DNA from: Salibacteraceae bacterium
GTDB lineage: Bacteria; Bacteroidota; Bacteroidia; Flavobacteriales_G; Salibacteraceae
Direction: 5' to 3'
Length of the DNA: 64,000 nt
Assembly: GCA_018401875.1 (NCBI GenBank)
Contig: JAGYJZ010000005.1
Span: 124,001-188,000 of the forward strand
Positions within the stretch are counted from its first letter, which is position 1. Each line of letters opens with the position of its first letter. Below the pieces are notes generated by a model. It was not told the DNA's origin, searched no databases, and saw only the letters and a program-made list of their open reading frames with translations. The position numbers were made by a program, and so were the translations under genes. Below are positions 8,813-18,666 of the stretch, in pieces.

Positions 8813-10057
8813 TTACAATCCGAGCAACACTTTTTCCGGCTCTTTTCCTCCGAACAGCATCCACGCAGGATTTTCAATCATCTCTTTCACTTTGTAAAGA
8901 AAACTCACTGATTCTTTTCCATCGATAATTCGGTGATCGTATGAAAGGGCTACATACATGATTGGTCGAATCTTCACTTCACCATTCACTGCAACCGGGC
9001 GCTCAACGATGTTATGCATGCCTAAAATCGCACTTTGAGGTGGGTTGATAATCGGAGTGCTTAGCATCGAACCAAAAACACCTCCATTGGTAATGGTAAA
9101 GGTGCCTCCGGTCATCTCATCGATGCTCAATTTACCATCGCGTGCCTTGATGGCTAATTCTTTAATTCCACCTTCAATTTCTGCCAATGACATTTGTTCG
9201 GCATTGCGCAACACGGGAACCATTAATCCCTTTGGAGAACTTACGGCAATTCCAATATCGGCATAATCATGAAACACTACCTCTTGACCATCGATGTACC
9301 CATTCACCGCGGGATAATGATGCAGCGCTTCCGTAACTGCCTTTGTAAAGAAAGACATGAAACCGAGGTTTACACCGTGCTTTTCTCTGAAAGCATCCTT
9401 ATACTTTTTGCGCAAGTCCATTACATAGCTCATATCCACCTCATTGAAGGTAGTGAGCATAGCCGTTTCGTTTTTTACAGAAACCAAGCGTTCCGCTATT
9501 TTTCTTCTCAGCGAACTCATTTTCTCTCTTCGTTCATCGCGATTACCGCCCCAGCCTGACAACTCATTTGCAGTGTTGAAGCCACCCGCTAAATAGAGCT
9601 CTACATCAGATTTTAAAATCTTACCCCCTTCTCCGCTTCCTTTAATTTTAGCTCCGCTAACTCCATTGTCACTCATTATTGCCTTTGCTACAGGTGTGGC
9701 TTTTACGTCAACATCTGCTGCAGCAGGCTGAGCCTTTGGTGTTTCAGACTTTACAGCCTTAGACTCTTCTTTCGGGGCTTCTGCTTTTGGTGCATCGGGT
9801 TTTTTCTCGGGCTTAACAGACGTATCTATTTTGCATACTACTTGTCCTATTTCTACCGTATCGCCTTCACCAACTAAGAATTCAATTTTACCGGCTGCCT
9901 CAGCATTCAGCTCAAGGGTCGCTTTATCGCTATCGATTTCAGCAATCGGCTGATCCAGTTCAACCACATCACCATTTTGAACAAGCAGTTGAGCTACTTC
10001 AACCTCCGTAATTGATTCGCCCGGACTGGGCATCTTCATTTCAATAATATCAGCCAT
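8813..10057 (-). CDS. odhB: Dihydrolipoyllysine succinyltransferase, E2 of 2-oxoglutarate dehydrogenase
   Basis: E2 core of the 2-oxoglutarate dehydrogenase complex: transfers the succinyl group from lipoate to CoA in the TCA cycle. The product is 414 residues. The lipoyl domain (1-77) has the attachment lysine in [11 protein letters not shown] (Lys45). A Pro/Ala/Lys-rich linker follows, then the E3-binding domain ([14 protein letters not shown], about 120-160) and the acyltransferase domain (about 180-414) with catalytic His375 in SYDHRIIDG. It lies 18 bases downstream of odhA on the same strand. Naming it succinyl- rather than acetyltransferase rests on the adjacent odhA. The E3 gene is not in the window. 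Confidence 0.95.
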   Translation of the reverse strand: MADIIEMKMPSPGESITEVEVAQLLVQNGDVVELDQPIAEIDSDKATLELNAEAAGKIEFLVGEGDTVEIGQVVCKIDTSVKPEKKPDAPKAEAPKEESKAVKSETPKAQPAAADVDVKATPVAKAIMSDNGVSGAKIKGSGEGGKILKSDVELYLAGGFNTANELSGWGGNRDERREKMSSLRRKIAERLVSVKNETAMLTTFNEVDMSYVMDLRKKYKDAFREKHGVNLGFMSFFTKAVTEALHHYPAVNGYIDGQEVVFHDYADIGIAVSSPKGLMVPVLRNAEQMSLAEIEGGIKELAIKARDGKLSIDEMTGGTFTITNGGVFGSMLSTPIINPPQSAILGMHNIVERPVAVNGEVKIRPIMYVALSYDHRIIDGKESVSFLYKVKEMIENPAWMLFGGKEPEKVLLGL

Positions 10058-10075
10058 TATTTGTCCTTTTTATGC

Positions 10076-12778
10076 TTAGTTGAATACTGTATCAATGATT
10101 AATTTTTGTCGTTGTTGGAACCGCTTCATCGATCCACTGGCTGGGCTTCCACTTTCGTGACGGCTCACGCGGGTCAAACCTTCTCCTTTCCACACGCGCT
10201 GAAGGAAATTCCATGCGCCCATGTTCTCTGGCTCTTCTTGTGCCCAAACTAATTCTACTTTGGAGTCATAGGAAGATAAAACGTTGTCAATTGCTTTTTG
10301 CGGAAATGGGTAAAGTTGTTCGATGCGCACCAAAGCTACATCCTCACGTCCATTCTCTTCGCGCGCTGCGAGCAAATCGTAGTACAATTTACCAGAGCAC
10401 ATCACCACTTTCTTCACCTTCTTTTTTGTGATCAAAGCATCGTCATACACTTCGTTGAACGTTCCACTTGCGAGGTCATCCATAGTAGAAACACACTTTT
10501 GATGACGCAACAAACTCTTTGGGGTAAAAACCACCAATGGCTTTCTAAACGGCCATTTCACTTGCCTTCGCAAAGCGTGAAAGAAGTTGGCAGGAGTCGT
10601 GCAATTCACCACTTGAATATTATCTTCAGCACATTGTGATAAGAATCGTTCGAGACGAGCACTTGAATGCTCCGCACCTTGTCCTTCATAACCGTGTGGC
10701 AACAGCATCACCAAACCGTTCATGCACGCCCATTTATCTTCGGCAGCTGTCAAAAATTGGTCAACAATAATTTGTGCTCCATTAAAGAAATCGCCAAACT
10801 GAGCTTCCCAAACCACTAATGAATAGGGATTTGACATGGCATACCCGTATTCAAATCCGAGCACACCATATTCTGATAATAGTGAGTTATAAATGCTAAA
10901 ATCGCCTTGCATCGAAGTAAGATTCTTCAGTGGCACGTATTCTTCTTTGCTGTCTTCGAGGGTAACCACTGCGTGACGGTGCGAGAATGTACCACGCTCC
11001 ACATCTTGACCACTAATTCGCACGGGATAGGCTTCGTACAAGATGCTTGCATAGGCCAACAATTCGCCCAACGCCCAGTCGAGACGGTCTTCTTTGACCA
11101 TCGCTTTCCGATCATCCATCAATTTCAAAAGCTTTTTGAAAAATGGCTTATCAGAAGGAAGGTTATTCATCTTATCAGCCAACTGCAAGAGCTTTTTCTT
11201 GTCGAAAGTGGTATCGGGCGAGCTTAAAAAATCAGAGCTTTTAGATGGAATAATTCCTTCCCATGAAGCTTCCAAGAAATTAGAAATTTTGGCTGTTCCT
11301 GTTTCTTTCGCTTCGCTCAATCGCTCTTGCAAAAGGTCGTTAAAATTGCTCTCGATATCCGTTGCTTCTTTCGCAGTAAGATTGCCTTCATCCATCAATC
11401 GTTGCACATAAATCTCCTTCGGGTTTTTATGTTTTGCAATGGCTTGATACAGCGTTGGCTGCGTAAATCGAGGTTCATCACCCTCATTGTGTCCGTACTT
11501 TCGGTAGCACAACAAATCGATGAACACATCTTGCTTAAATTTCTGTCTGAACTCGATCGCCATTTTCATAGCGTGCACTACTGCCTCGGGGTCATCACCG
11601 TTGATGTGAAACACAGGAGAAAGGGTCACTTTGCCTACATCGGTGCAGTAGGTGCTTGAACGGGCATCTAAATAATTGGTTGTGAATCCGATTTGATTAT
11701 TGATCACAATGTGGATGCTTCCACCTGTTCGATAACCGTCCAATTGTGCCATTTGCACTATTTCATATACAATTCCTTGTCCTGCAATAGAGGCATCACC
11801 GTGGATAATGATGGGAATAATCTTCTCTTCATCCTTGAGGTAGTTGTCGATTTTTGAACGCACAATACCTTGCACAACAGGTGCAACCGCTTCCAGATGC
11901 GAAGGGTTTGGCGCCAAGGTAAGTTGGAGTTTAGTGCCAATTTCTGTGACCACTTCAGAAGAATAACCTAAGTGGTATTTTACGTCTCCGTCAAATAAGT
12001 TGTCTTCGTATTCTTTCCCTTCAAACTCACTGAGGATGGCGGAATAAGTCTTTTTGAGGATGTTGGCTAGCACGTTGAGTCTACCTCTGTGCGCCATTCC
12101 GATCACAATTTCTTCTACGCCAAAGGTGGCACCGTATTCGGCTACAACGTCTAATGCGGGAATTAAAGCCTCTCCCCCTTCAAGGGAAAATCGCTTTTGA
12201 CCCACAAATTTTTTGTGAAGAAAGCTTTCAAAAACCACTGCTTCATTCAGTTTTCGCAAGATCGTTTGCTTCACTTCTTTTGAAAAACTTGGCGAATTCT
12301 TATCTGCTTCAATGCGCTTTTTCAGCCACGCCAACTTTTCAACGTTTCTGATGTACATGTACTCAACGCCAATGCTCTTGCAATACGTGGTATGGAGGTA
12401 CGCAACGATGTCTTTGAGTTTAGCTGGACCAATTCCTATCTCAACCCCCGCATTAAAAACAGTTTCTAGGTCTGCAGCAGACAGGCCGAAATTTTCTAAG
12501 TCGAGCGTTGGAGAATACTTTCTCCGCTCACGAACAGGGTTAGTTTGGGTAAAGAGATGACCTCGGGTGCGGTAGGCATTGATCAGGTCGATCACCTTAA
12601 ATTCTTTCAGTGTGCCTTCAGAAACTGCCTGCTCACCGTAGTTGGACTGAAAAAAATCAAATCCTTGAAAAAATTTATTCCAACCTTCATCTACAGAAGT
12701 TGGGTTTTGCTTGAACTGCTTGTACAGCTCTTCAATGGCATTTACATCACCATTGCCTATAAATGAAAATTTATCCAT
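10076..12778 (-). CDS. odhA: 2-oxoglutarate dehydrogenase E1 component
   Basis: Thiamine-diphosphate-dependent E1 that decarboxylates 2-oxoglutarate and succinylates the E2 lipoyl group. About 900 residues, the usual family length. Motifs: GMAHRGRLNVLANIL, NPSHLEAVAPVVQG, HGDASIAGQGIVYE, and the ThDP/Mg site GGSIHIVINNQIGFTTN. The C-terminal half has WEAQFGDFFNGAQI and LPHGYEGQGAEHSSARLER, the transketolase-like pyrimidine domain. I place the start at MDKFSFIGN (12778), where flavobacterial homologues begin; an in-frame ATG at 12805, two bases after the upstream gene's stop, is the alternative and would allow translational coupling. Confidence 0.95.
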   Translation of the reverse strand: MDKFSFIGNGDVNAIEELYKQFKQNPTSVDEGWNKFFQGFDFFQSNYGEQAVSEGTLKEFKVIDLINAYRTRGHLFTQTNPVRERRKYSPTLDLENFGLSAADLETVFNAGVEIGIGPAKLKDIVAYLHTTYCKSIGVEYMYIRNVEKLAWLKKRIEADKNSPSFSKEVKQTILRKLNEAVVFESFLHKKFVGQKRFSLEGGEALIPALDVVAEYGATFGVEEIVIGMAHRGRLNVLANILKKTYSAILSEFEGKEYEDNLFDGDVKYHLGYSSEVVTEIGTKLQLTLAPNPSHLEAVAPVVQGIVRSKIDNYLKDEEKIIPIIIHGDASIAGQGIVYEIVQMAQLDGYRTGGSIHIVINNQIGFTTNYLDARSSTYCTDVGKVTLSPVFHINGDDPEAVVHAMKMAIEFRQKFKQDVFIDLLCYRKYGHNEGDEPRFTQPTLYQAIAKHKNPKEIYVQRLMDEGNLTAKEATDIESNFNDLLQERLSEAKETGTAKISNFLEASWEGIIPSKSSDFLSSPDTTFDKKKLLQLADKMNNLPSDKPFFKKLLKLMDDRKAMVKEDRLDWALGELLAYASILYEAYPVRISGQDVERGTFSHRHAVVTLEDSKEEYVPLKNLTSMQGDFSIYNSLLSEYGVLGFEYGYAMSNPYSLVVWEAQFGDFFNGAQIIVDQFLTAAEDKWACMNGLVMLLPHGYEGQGAEHSSARLERFLSQCAEDNIQVVNCTTPANFFHALRRQVKWPFRKPLVVFTPKSLLRHQKCVSTMDDLASGTFNEVYDDALITKKKVKKVVMCSGKLYYDLLAAREENGREDVALVRIEQLYPFPQKAIDNVLSSYDSKVELVWAQEEPENMGAWNFLQRVWKGEGLTRVSRHESGSPASGSMKRFQQRQKLIIDTVFN

Positions 12779-12807
12779 CGAATCAATCGAGTATTGGGTT
12801 GGCAAAT

Positions 12808-13203
12808 CTAAGGTTTTAAGTGCTCTTGCATATCGTTGGATGCATCTTTCGATTGTGAAGTTGAGTATTGTTTTCTAATCCATACTTTTTGAAAGCACCG
12901 AAAGAGGAACAGGCGGCTTACTTCGGCAATACTTAAACTGTCAACATCAACATTTGTAGGCACATCGATGCGATAATTAAGATTATCCCACTGTTGTTTT
13001 GTACTTTTCACGCTTTGAACAGAATGTGCAACACTGTGTAGGATGTCATTTATTAAAAACTCATCTGTAACACCCCCTAAAGAAACACCACACAAATGAA
13101 AATCTTTTGACAGCTGCTCGAATGTATCCTTTCGCCACTGCATTGAATTCATTTGCAGTTCGAATCGATCACGTGACTCAGAAAGAAAACTATTGTTTGA
13201 CAC
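12808..13203 (-). CDS. Unknown 131-residue protein, first gene of the odhAB operon
   Basis: I do not recognise this protein. It is soluble-looking, without signal peptide or membrane segment. It has a mostly helical pattern with repeated hydrophobic positions (FEQLSKDFHLCGVSL, VDSLSIAEVSRLFLFRCFQKVWIRKQ) and a polar tail (STSQSKDASNDMQEHL). It lies directly upstream of odhA on the same strand, 2 bases from odhA's possible ATG at 12805, so it is co-transcribed and perhaps co-translated. A role in assembly or regulation of the complex would be inference from position only. It is divergent from the TIGR01777 epimerase, with 25 bases between the start codons. Confidence 0.75.
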   Translation of the reverse strand: MSNNSFLSESRDRFELQMNSMQWRKDTFEQLSKDFHLCGVSLGGVTDEFLINDILHSVAHSVQSVKSTKQQWDNLNYRIDVPTNVDVDSLSIAEVSRLFLFRCFQKVWIRKQYSTSQSKDASNDMQEHLKP

Positions 13204-13228
13204 AGCTGTTCAATTTTTAAAATAAACT

Positions 13229-14134
13229 ATGACGAAAGTATTAATCACTGGCGGAACGGGAATGATTGGTAATCCTTTGACCGAGTTGTTGCTCCAAAAA
13301 GGCCATGAAGTGGTTCACTTGAGTCGGTCGGTGAAAGGAAATGAGCGCGTGCCTACTTTTTTATGGGATTTAGAATCAAAACACCTCGACCCTAAAGCAC
13401 TGCAAGGAGTAGATAGCATTATTCATCTTGCTGGAGCAGGAATCGCAGATAAACCATGGACGCCAAGCCGCAAGCAAGAAATCATCGACAGTCGCGTAGA
13501 GTCGGCAAAATTGCTTTTAGAGGGGTGTATCAAAAATAATATCCGTCTTAAAAACTACATTTCCGCCTCGGCAATTGGCTATTACCCACTCGCTATTAGC
13601 GACTTAATTTACAAAGAAGACAGCCCGAGCGGTACAGGCTTTTTAGCGGAAGTATGCAAGAAATGGGAAGATGCCGCAAGTGAGTTCAGCATGGTGGCTG
13701 AAAACGTATCCAAGATTCGCATTGGGTTGGTTTTAGGAAAAGGTGAAGGAGCGCTAAAGCAAATCGCTTTACCGGTGAAGTATTATGCGGCTGCGGGATT
13801 AGGAAAAGGCTACCAATCGATGGCGTGGATTCATGTAAACGATGTTTGTCGAATCTTCGCACATGCGCTTAAAAACGACCTCAGCGGTGCTTACAATGCG
13901 GTTGGCCCTGAGATCGTAAGCAACCAAGATTTTATGCAAATTTTGGCTGACGTAATGGAAAAACCCCTGATTCTGCCTAACGTACCTGAGTTTCTAATTA
14001 AAATGATGTTTGGACAGAAAGCCGATTTGATTTTGAAAGGCGTAAAACTCTCGTCTAAAAAAATTCAATCCACTGGATTCACTTTTAATTATCCTACGTT
14101 AAATTCAGCGCTGATGCAGATTTATAACGATTAG
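13229..14134 (+). CDS. TIGR01777-family NAD(P)-dependent epimerase (SDR39U1/YfcH-like)
   Basis: Atypical short-chain dehydrogenase/reductase of 301 residues. The N-terminal nucleotide-binding motif is VLITGGTGMIGNPL (GxxGxxG). The middle holds SIIHLAGAGIADKPW and the family's SASAIGYYP, where Tyr is the usual SDR catalytic residue. The C-terminus carries the DUF1731-like region (LPNVPEFLIKMMFGQKADLILKGVKLSSKKI). The substrate of this family is unknown; E. coli YfcH is the reference homologue. It converges on the polyprenyl synthase with a 4-base stop overlap (TTAG). Confidence 0.9.
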   Translation: MTKVLITGGTGMIGNPLTELLLQKGHEVVHLSRSVKGNERVPTFLWDLESKHLDPKALQGVDSIIHLAGAGIADKPWTPSRKQEIIDSRVESAKLLLEGCIKNNIRLKNYISASAIGYYPLAISDLIYKEDSPSGTGFLAEVCKKWEDAASEFSMVAENVSKIRIGLVLGKGEGALKQIALPVKYYAAAGLGKGYQSMAWIHVNDVCRIFAHALKNDLSGAYNAVGPEIVSNQDFMQILADVMEKPLILPNVPEFLIKMMFGQKADLILKGVKLSSKKIQSTGFTFNYPTLNSALMQIYND

Positions 14135-15099
14135 TTCTGTCGGTCAATCAGGGATTTCACCAAATCTACCAACTTGTCTTTCACAGCTTCATCGCCCTCG
14201 ATTTCGGCCAAGGTAGAAAGTGCCAAATCAGAATATTTTGAGATTTCGCGTTCTGCGTATTCTTTAATGCCAAGCTTGTCATAAATGGACAACACCTCAG
14301 CGATGCGCTGGTTTATGTCAGCATTGGAATAGGCATCGAGCAGCTGCTGTTTATCGTCTCCAAGCAACTCAAATGCCTTCAATGTAAGCCAGGTCCTCTT
14401 CCCTTCTCTAATATCACCCCCGATCTCCTTTCCAAAAGCATCTTGATCGCCAAAGCTGTCTAAATAATCATCTTTAATCTGGAAAGCAAGCCCCATACTT
14501 TCGGCAAATTGCTGCACTTGACCCAGTTGTTTTTCATTTGCATCGGCCATTATGGCTCCTAGCTGCATGGCACCACCCAGTAAAACAGCCGTTTTCAGGC
14601 GAATCATTTCCAGGTAATCAGATATTGAAACCTGAGGATAAGCAGCGTAATCCATATCAAACTGCTGACCTTCGCATACCTGCAGCGCTATTTTTGAGAA
14701 TACATCAGACAGCTTGCGAAGTTTTTCATTGGGCGCATTAAAAAGCAATTGATAGGCAATAACGATCATGCCATCACCACTTAACAGTGCGATGTTCACG
14801 TCCCATTTTTTGTGAACTGTGGGAAGATTTCTGCGCACATCCGCACTATCCATCACATCATCGTGCACCAGCGTAAAATTGTGAAACACCTCCACAGCCA
14901 ATGCTTGATGCATGGCTTCAGAATAAGGCTTACCGAAAAGCTGGCAACCAATCAAGGTCAAGATGGGGCGGATGCGTTTTCCTCCCAAACTCAGCATATA
15001 TCGAATTGGTTCGTACAGATTAGCCGGATCGGCTGGAAGGCGAATAGCGCTTAACTCTGCCTCCACTTCCTCGCGCATTCTATTCAAGTAACTATCCAT
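14131..15099 (-). CDS. Trans-polyprenyl diphosphate synthase
   Basis: Class I trans-prenyltransferase that extends allylic diphosphates with isopentenyl diphosphate; in this lineage probably octaprenyl or heptaprenyl diphosphate for menaquinone side chains, though chain length cannot be read reliably. 322 residues. The first Asp-rich motif is LVHDDVMDSADVRRN and the second is QIKDDYLDSFGD, followed by GGDIREGKRTW. The N-terminal SLGGKRIRPIL is also typical. The start codon abuts the rfbA stop (15099/15100), so it is the last gene of an MMPL-rfbA-synthase unit. Confidence 0.92.
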   Translation of the reverse strand: MDSYLNRMREEVEAELSAIRLPADPANLYEPIRYMLSLGGKRIRPILTLIGCQLFGKPYSEAMHQALAVEVFHNFTLVHDDVMDSADVRRNLPTVHKKWDVNIALLSGDGMIVIAYQLLFNAPNEKLRKLSDVFSKIALQVCEGQQFDMDYAAYPQVSISDYLEMIRLKTAVLLGGAMQLGAIMADANEKQLGQVQQFAESMGLAFQIKDDYLDSFGDQDAFGKEIGGDIREGKRTWLTLKAFELLGDDKQQLLDAYSNADINQRIAEVLSIYDKLGIKEYAEREISKYSDLALSTLAEIEGDEAVKDKLVDLVKSLIDRQN

Positions 15100-15963
15100 T
15101 TACTTCTTGATCAATTTCATCAGGTATTCGCCATAACCACTTTTCAGCAAGGGCGTTGCAAGTTTTTCCAACTGCTCGGCCGTAATAAACTTCATGCGGT
15201 AGGCAACTTCTTCGATGCAACCCACCTTCAGGCCTTGGCGTTCTTCAATGACTTGAACAAACTGACCGGCCTGCATCAACGAAGGAAAAGTACCCGTATC
15301 GAGCCAGGCGTATCCTCGGCCCATCACGCGCACTTCGAGTTCGCCCATTTCGAGGTACTTTTTATTGACGTCTGTAATTTCATATTCACCCCGAGCACTT
15401 GGCTTCAAATCTTCTGATATTTTCACCACGCGGTTGTCGTAAAAATACAGTCCGGGCACTGCGTAGTTTGATTTTGGCTGTGCGGGTTTTTCTTCCAGCG
15501 AAAGCGCCTTTTGGTGATCGTCAAACTCAACCACACCGTAGCGTTCAGGGTCATTGACATGGTATGCAAATACCACTCCACCAACAGGGTCAACAGCCGA
15601 TTGAACCAAGGTGTGAAAAGCGTTTCCGAAGAAAATATTATCCCCCAAAATCAATGCGACAGTATCGTCACCAATAAACGACTTGCCCAACACAAATGCC
15701 TGCGCGAGGCCATTCGGCACTTCTTGCACTTGATAGCTAAACGAGCACCCCAACTCAGCCCCATCACCGAGCAGACGCTCAAAATTGGGTAAATCGTGCG
15801 GTGTTGAAATAATGAGAATCTCTCTAATGCCAGCCATCATCAGCACAGACAAGGGATAATAAATCATTGGTTTGTCGTAGATCGGCAACATTTGCTTGCT
15901 CATGGCAAGTGTTAAGGGATGGAGCCTTGTTCCTGCTCCTCCAGCGAGAATTATTCCTTTCAT
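15100..15963 (-). CDS. rfbA: Glucose-1-phosphate thymidylyltransferase
   Basis: Makes dTDP-glucose from glucose-1-phosphate and dTTP, the first step to dTDP-rhamnose and other deoxysugars of surface polysaccharides. 287 residues, the usual length. The nucleotidyltransferase signature is at the N-terminus: [17 protein letters not shown] and [18 protein letters not shown]. Metal and sugar contacts are in [10 protein letters not shown] and [16 protein letters not shown], and [11 protein letters not shown] is also characteristic. The start overlaps the stop of the MMPL gene (ATGA). No rfbB, rfbC or rfbD is near, so the later steps are encoded elsewhere. Confidence 0.95.
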   Translation of the reverse strand: MKGIILAGGAGTRLHPLTLAMSKQMLPIYDKPMIYYPLSVLMMAGIREILIISTPHDLPNFERLLGDGAELGCSFSYQVQEVPNGLAQAFVLGKSFIGDDTVALILGDNIFFGNAFHTLVQSAVDPVGGVVFAYHVNDPERYGVVEFDDHQKALSLEEKPAQPKSNYAVPGLYFYDNRVVKISEDLKPSARGEYEITDVNKKYLEMGELEVRVMGRGYAWLDTGTFPSLMQAGQFVQVIEERQGLKVGCIEEVAYRMKFITAEQLEKLATPLLKSGYGEYLMKLIKK

Positions 15964-18584
15964 AACGTTGTATTATCTTCTTCTTGTCGAAAGTCGAGGT
16001 CGTCTAATTCTAAATCTTCCTCTTCATCCAGCAGGGTGAGGAAAGGCTCTTTAAACCAACGCGTTAACATGGCTTTTTCGAATGACATGAGGAAGGATGG
16101 CAGCAAAATCAAGTTTGCAAACATGGCCACCATAAGTGTCAATGAAACCAAAATCCCTAAGGCCTGAGTTCCTCCAAAATCAGAATATGCAAATACTCCG
16201 AAACCGAAAAACAAGATGATCGAGGTGTACACCATGCTCACTCCTGTTTCTTTCAACGCCAATTGCACAGAAAGGCCGATGTCATTGTTGGTCAACCGCA
16301 ATTCCTGCCTGTATTTTGCCAAATAATGAATCGTATCATCAACGGAAATACCGAATGCAATGCTAAATACCAAGATGGTTGAGGGCTTGATGTTGATTCC
16401 GAAATACCCCATAATGGCAGCGGTGAACAACAACGGAATCAGGTTCGTCACCACCGAAATAATAATCATGCGCAATGAACTAAACACTGCTGCCATAAGC
16501 AGCGCAACGATCAATATTGCCAAGCTGAGGCTGACAAACAAGTTCTTCACCAAATAGTTGGTGCCTTCTAAAAAGGTGATACTGGGTCCTGTAATTGAAA
16601 CTCCGAGGTAACTTTCGTTCAAGGCTTGCTTCATCAAGGTGATGGCTTGATCGTTTTTAGCGAATGATACGGAATCCAAATCGACCGTTTTGGTGGTGTC
16701 ACCTTCCGAATACAAATCCGTGAAAATGCGCTTTGCCGGACTATTTCTTTTTAAGATATAGCGGGCGATTGAATCTGCTTTTTCAGTGTCAGTTTCTTTT
16801 GCAATAACCGCCAATAACGAGTCTTGCTTCTCGCGCTTCGGATTAAAAATCGCGTCAATCTGTGGCGAATAATATGAGAGTAGGCTGTCCATTTCTATGG
16901 TGCCGATATCCGCTACTTGAAGGCTAATTCTAGCATATTGCTGCGTTGAATCGAGGTAAGCCGTAAGCAAACCTTGATCGGTAGACGAGTTTTCAACGTA
17001 GTCACTAAAAAAAGCTTTTTCTCTGCTGGTGATCAATTCGTAGCGATCAGGATTGCCATTATAAAAGGCTTGTTTGATAAATTTTAGGGCGTCAACGATG
17101 GATATACTTTTAGAAAACGAAGGGTCATCAACGAATAAATTTTGAGTTTTCTCAATGCCTTCGAGGATGCTGGATTTGGTGATTTGACGCGGTTTCTTTG
17201 CGTCTACCTTGATCTCAAAAGGAACCACTCCTCCGAAGTTTTTCTCAAACCAATGCAAATCTTCAACGGTCTTGTGATTCTTGGGCAGATCGTCTACGAT
17301 ATTTCCAGAAGTTTGAATTTGCAGTAAACCAACAATTGAAATAAGTGCAATCACAACGGTCACAGAATAGACCAACGGACGCTTATTTCTCACCAAATGA
17401 GTGAAGAGATCAACCAGCGAAACCACCCATTTCTTTTCTAAATGTTCAGTTTTATTCTCGTCAGGAACAGGCAAGAAACTGTAGGTAATGGTGATCACCA
17501 AAATCGAAAGCACGAAGAGCGACATAATCGAAAAAAACGCCACTACACCAAACTCAACCAACAAGATACTTTCAGTAAACACAAAGGTTAAAAATCCTGT
17601 GGCAGTAGTGGCATTCGTCATGAATGTGGCACTCCCAATTCGCGACACAACGCGTGTTAAAGCCTTTGCACGATTGCCGTGAAGGTTCAGCTCAGAATGA
17701 AACTTATTGATCAAATAAATGCAATTCGGAATCCCGATTACGATTACCAAAGGCGAAATCAATGAGGTTAAAATCGTTATTTCATACCCTAACGTATTGA
17801 GCAAACCGAGCGACCAAATCACGCCCAATGACACAACGGTCATTGAAATCAAGACGGGTTTTATTGACCTGAAGAATACCAAGAGAATAATGATGGTGAT
17901 GATGATCGTGAGCATCAGCAACACCCCGAGTTCTTTCTTTACAAGAGCGCTCAAATTCTCACGTATGTAAGGCATGCCTGAGTATCGAATCTTTACTTTA
18001 TTGCCTTCTTCAAACTGTTCTACTAAGGTCAGCACCTCATTAAAAAATGCTGATCGATCGGTAGAATTAAACCGCTCATTGCTCATCGAAATAGCCATGA
18101 GACTAAAGTTGTTTTCGCTATTGTAGAGCAACCCTTTATAAAAAGGCAGCTTTTCATAGCGATCGCGCAAAAGGTCGAGCTCTTGTTGTGTCTTAATGGG
18201 CCCTTTTACGATAGGATCAATAACAAACTTTTTAGCGCTGGTATCCTTGATGATGTTAAACGCACTTCCAATCGAAAGAACGGTATCAATTCCTTCCACT
18301 TTTGAAAGGTCTCTTCCCAACCTATACCATTGGTTAAATACGTCAACATCGTGGAACAAGTCCTTTTCTATGCCAATGGCAAAAACGGTGGATTCTTCTT
18401 TAAACTGATCTTGAAAACTGCGCCAATCAATAATTGTTTGAGAATCCTCTGGCAGCATTTGTGGGAGCCCATACATCAATTTCACTCCTGTTGCTTGGTA
18501 GAGCATCACTGAAGTAAACCCGAGTAAGACTATGATGATAGCGACTCGGTAACGTATTATTTGTCGGGCAATTTTAGCCCACAT
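15960..18584 (-). CDS. MMPL/RND-superfamily exporter
   Basis: Inner-membrane proton-driven exporter of about 874 residues. The topology is the RND pattern of 12 membrane segments in two halves: one segment, a large periplasmic domain (about 45-230), five segments, then the same again. TM regions include [19 protein letters not shown] and [20 protein letters not shown]. The second half carries [16 protein letters not shown], the charged TM motif typical of the superfamily. The substrate is unknown; lipid-like molecules are usual for MMPL proteins. I start at [10 protein letters not shown] (18584), not the in-frame upstream codon at 18647, because a promoter-like element lies between. The C-terminus is acidic. 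Confidence 0.88.
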   Translation of the reverse strand: MWAKIARQIIRYRVAIIIVLLGFTSVMLYQATGVKLMYGLPQMLPEDSQTIIDWRSFQDQFKEESTVFAIGIEKDLFHDVDVFNQWYRLGRDLSKVEGIDTVLSIGSAFNIIKDTSAKKFVIDPIVKGPIKTQQELDLLRDRYEKLPFYKGLLYNSENNFSLMAISMSNERFNSTDRSAFFNEVLTLVEQFEEGNKVKIRYSGMPYIRENLSALVKKELGVLLMLTIIITIIILLVFFRSIKPVLISMTVVSLGVIWSLGLLNTLGYEITILTSLISPLVIVIGIPNCIYLINKFHSELNLHGNRAKALTRVVSRIGSATFMTNATTATGFLTFVFTESILLVEFGVVAFFSIMSLFVLSILVITITYSFLPVPDENKTEHLEKKWVVSLVDLFTHLVRNKRPLVYSVTVVIALISIVGLLQIQTSGNIVDDLPKNHKTVEDLHWFEKNFGGVVPFEIKVDAKKPRQITKSSILEGIEKTQNLFVDDPSFSKSISIVDALKFIKQAFYNGNPDRYELITSREKAFFSDYVENSSTDQGLLTAYLDSTQQYARISLQVADIGTIEMDSLLSYYSPQIDAIFNPKREKQDSLLAVIAKETDTEKADSIARYILKRNSPAKRIFTDLYSEGDTTKTVDLDSVSFAKNDQAITLMKQALNESYLGVSITGPSITFLEGTNYLVKNLFVSLSLAILIVALLMAAVFSSLRMIIISVVTNLIPLLFTAAIMGYFGINIKPSTILVFSIAFGISVDDTIHYLAKYRQELRLTNNDIGLSVQLALKETGVSMVYTSIILFFGFGVFAYSDFGGTQALGILVSLTLMVAMFANLILLPSFLMSFEKAMLTRWFKEPFLTLLDEEEDLELDDLDFRQEEDNTTL

Positions 18585-18607
18585 ATTCGCGCATTTTTGA
18601 AAGTTGT

Positions 18608-18638
18608 CGAAGGTAAGTGAATACACTGCCAACGGCAA
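18608..18638 (-). promoter_or_regulatory. Predicted promoter of the MMPL gene
   Basis: On the minus strand TTG, 20 bases, then TACCTTCG: one mismatch from TTG-N19-21-TAnnTTTG. It sits 23 bases before the chosen start at 18584 and supports that start over 18647. Confidence 0.5.
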
Positions 18639-18651
18639 CGCTATCAAGCAT

Positions 18652-18659
18652 TATTTTTG
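18652..18659 (+). promoter_or_regulatory. Predicted -7 box of the radical SAM gene
   Basis: TATTTTTG matches TAnnTTTG and ends 7 bases before the ATG at 18667, giving a near-leaderless mRNA. It lies downstream of the alternative in-frame start at 18604, which is therefore unlikely. Confidence 0.55.
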
Positions 18660-18666
18660 GACGTTC

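Noticed and set aside
18604-18666. Upstream in-frame extension of the radical SAM gene
   Set aside because: It would overlap the possible MMPL extension and lie upstream of the -7 box at 18652; the added residues are not family-like.
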